Origin: Alcaligenes faecalis
GTDB taxonomy: Bacteria > Pseudomonadota > Gammaproteobacteria > Burkholderiales > Burkholderiaceae_B
NCBI RefSeq assembly: GCF_005311025.1
Contig: NZ_CP031747.1
Coordinates: forward strand, 2,602,954-2,666,953
Reading direction: 5' to 3'
Length of the DNA stretch: 64,000 bases
In this document: positions 63,034 through 64,000 of the stretch, piece by piece
How positions within the stretch are numbered: the first letter of the stretch is position 1
Layout of the letters: each line of letters opens with the position of its first letter
The notes under the pieces: generated by a model
The model's input: only the letters and a program-made list of their open reading frames with translations
Told to the model about the DNA's origin: nothing
Databases searched by the model: none
Program-made: the position numbers and the translations under genes

Positions 63034-64000
63034 ATGCTGGTATTTATTATTCGCCGTCTGATCCAGGCTGTTCTGGTGATGCTGACGGTCAGCCTTCTGG
63101 CTTTTGTGCTGTTCCGCTACATTGGTGACCCGGTCACCATCATGCTGGGACAGGACGCCACCGAACAAGATCGCGTGGAACTGCGTGCCAGCCTGGGGCT
63201 GGACCAACCCGCTCCCGTGCAATTCGGACGCTTTGTATCCCAGGCCGTACAAGGCGAATTTGGCCTGTCCCTGCGGCAAGCCCAACCGGTTTCCACGCTA
63301 CTGAAAGACCGCCTGCCTGCCACGGTAGAGCTGTCCGTGGTGGCCGCCATACTGGCCTTGCTGATAGGCCTGCCGCTAGGGGTGTACACCGCCTTGAAGC
63401 GCAATGGGTTCATGGCGCAGAGCATTCTGGCCTTTTCATTGCTGGGGATCTCTCTGCCCACCTTCCTGATCGGTATCTTGCTGATCCTGATCTTCTCCGT
63501 GCAATTGGGCTGGCTGCCCAGCTATGGCCGGGGCGAAGTCCTGAAGTTTGGCTGGTGGAGTACCGGCCTGCTTAGCTGGGACGGGATCAAGCATTTGATC
63601 CTGCCCGCCATCACGCTCTGTTTGTTCCAGCTCACGCTGATCCTGCGTCTGGTGCGCTCCGAGATGCTGGAAGTACTGCGCGCCGACTACATCAAATTTG
63701 CTCGTGCCCGTGGCCTGTCGCAACGCGCCATCCACTTTGGTCACGCCCTTAAAAACACCATGGTGCCGGTTATCACCATCACGGGGCTGCAACTGGGCGG
63801 CATCATCGCCTTTGCCATCGTGACGGAAACCGTTTTCCAATGGCCGGGCATGGGTCTGCTGTTTATCCAGGCCGTGCAATTTGCCGACATCCCCGTGATG
63901 GCGGCCTATCTCTGTCTGATTGCCCTGGTATTTGTTGTGATCAACCTGCTGGTAGACCTGCTGTACTTCCTGGTCGATCCACGTCTGCGCACCCAATTGT
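63034..64000 (+). CDS. DppB-type ABC transporter permease (3' partial)
   Basis: The frame from ATG 63034 stays open to the window end (322 complete codons), so the gene is cut off near its C-terminus; family members have roughly 305-340 residues. MLVFIIRRLIQAVLVMLTVS, DATEQDRVELRASLGLDQPA, FSLLGISLPTFLIGILLILIF, the EAA loop with YIKFARARGLSQRAIHFGHALKN and VFQWPGMGLLFIQAV are typical of DppB-type permeases. AGGAG lies upstream (63021-63026). It follows the binding-protein gene; DppC and the ATPases should follow outside the window. Confidence 0.9.
   Translation, partial: MLVFIIRRLIQAVLVMLTVSLLAFVLFRYIGDPVTIMLGQDATEQDRVELRASLGLDQPAPVQFGRFVSQAVQGEFGLSLRQAQPVSTLLKDRLPATVELSVVAAILALLIGLPLGVYTALKRNGFMAQSILAFSLLGISLPTFLIGILLILIFSVQLGWLPSYGRGEVLKFGWWSTGLLSWDGIKHLILPAITLCLFQLTLILRLVRSEMLEVLRADYIKFARARGLSQRAIHFGHALKNTMVPVITITGLQLGGIIAFAIVTETVFQWPGMGLLFIQAVQFADIPVMAAYLCLIALVFVVINLLVDLLYFLVDPRLRTQL

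Overview
The window looks like chromosome of a Burkholderiales beta-proteobacterium, most likely Alcaligenes or a close Alcaligenaceae relative. The basis is high coding density, moderately high G+C, several TRAP and ABC uptake systems, many aerobic catabolic genes, the aceK / leucine-catabolism / smg / topB neighbourhood, and a cupin resembling 2,4'-dihydroxyacetophenone dioxygenase, an enzyme described from Alcaligenes. This is inference from gene content; no rRNA or tRNA gene was seen. The window opens inside aceK and closes inside a dppB-like permease gene.

Layout. 1-6.7 kb: aceK (5' end cut off), a thiolase and both subunits of methylcrotonyl-CoA carboxylase (acetate/glyoxylate control and leucine breakdown). 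6.8-13.9 kb: gluQ, smg, a large DUF2157/GDYXXLXY membrane protein on the minus strand, and topB with a histone-H1-like tail. 14.0-19.7 kb: a Fur-box-preceded iron-uptake cluster (FecI sigma factor, FecR regulator, TonB siderophore receptor, YncE-like propeller) meeting a CopD-like membrane protein. 19.7-28.5 kb: two complete TRAP transporters of opposite orientation, separated by an acetolactate synthase large subunit and a SET-domain methyltransferase with a lysine-rich tail. 28.8-37.8 kb: thioesterase, AMP nucleosidase, a 1-kb gene-free gap full of repeats, malate synthase G, polysaccharide deacetylase, a heptamer tandem repeat, and a molybdate operon modA-modB-modD without modC. 38.1-42.2 kb: LysR/TauE divergent pair, thioesterase, and an AraC regulator convergent with the dioxygenase-like cupin.

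42.6-57.4 kb is the most distinctive part: an organosulfur-acquisition region. A plus-strand operon (FMN reductase, SsuD alkanesulfonate monooxygenase, amidohydrolase-like protein) faces a roughly 10.8-kb minus-strand array: metQ-metQ-metN-metI-sfnB-sfnB-metQ-LLM monooxygenase-metQ-sfnB. One MetNI transporter is accompanied by four non-lipoprotein MetQ-type binding proteins and three SfnB/DszC-like flavoproteins. Between the two operons lies an MNT/HEPN toxin-antitoxin pair overlapping a Tn3-type resolvase gene, and the far end of the array is flanked by a RelE-type toxin with an HTH antitoxin, so the array has a toxin-antitoxin module on each side. The likely logic is uptake of organic sulfur compounds, FMNH2-dependent desulfonation and use of the released sulfite; substrates cannot be read from sequence.

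58.4-64 kb: argD-like aminotransferase, DNA polymerase IV with a possible SOS operator at its start, and the beginning of a dipeptide-type ABC transporter operon.
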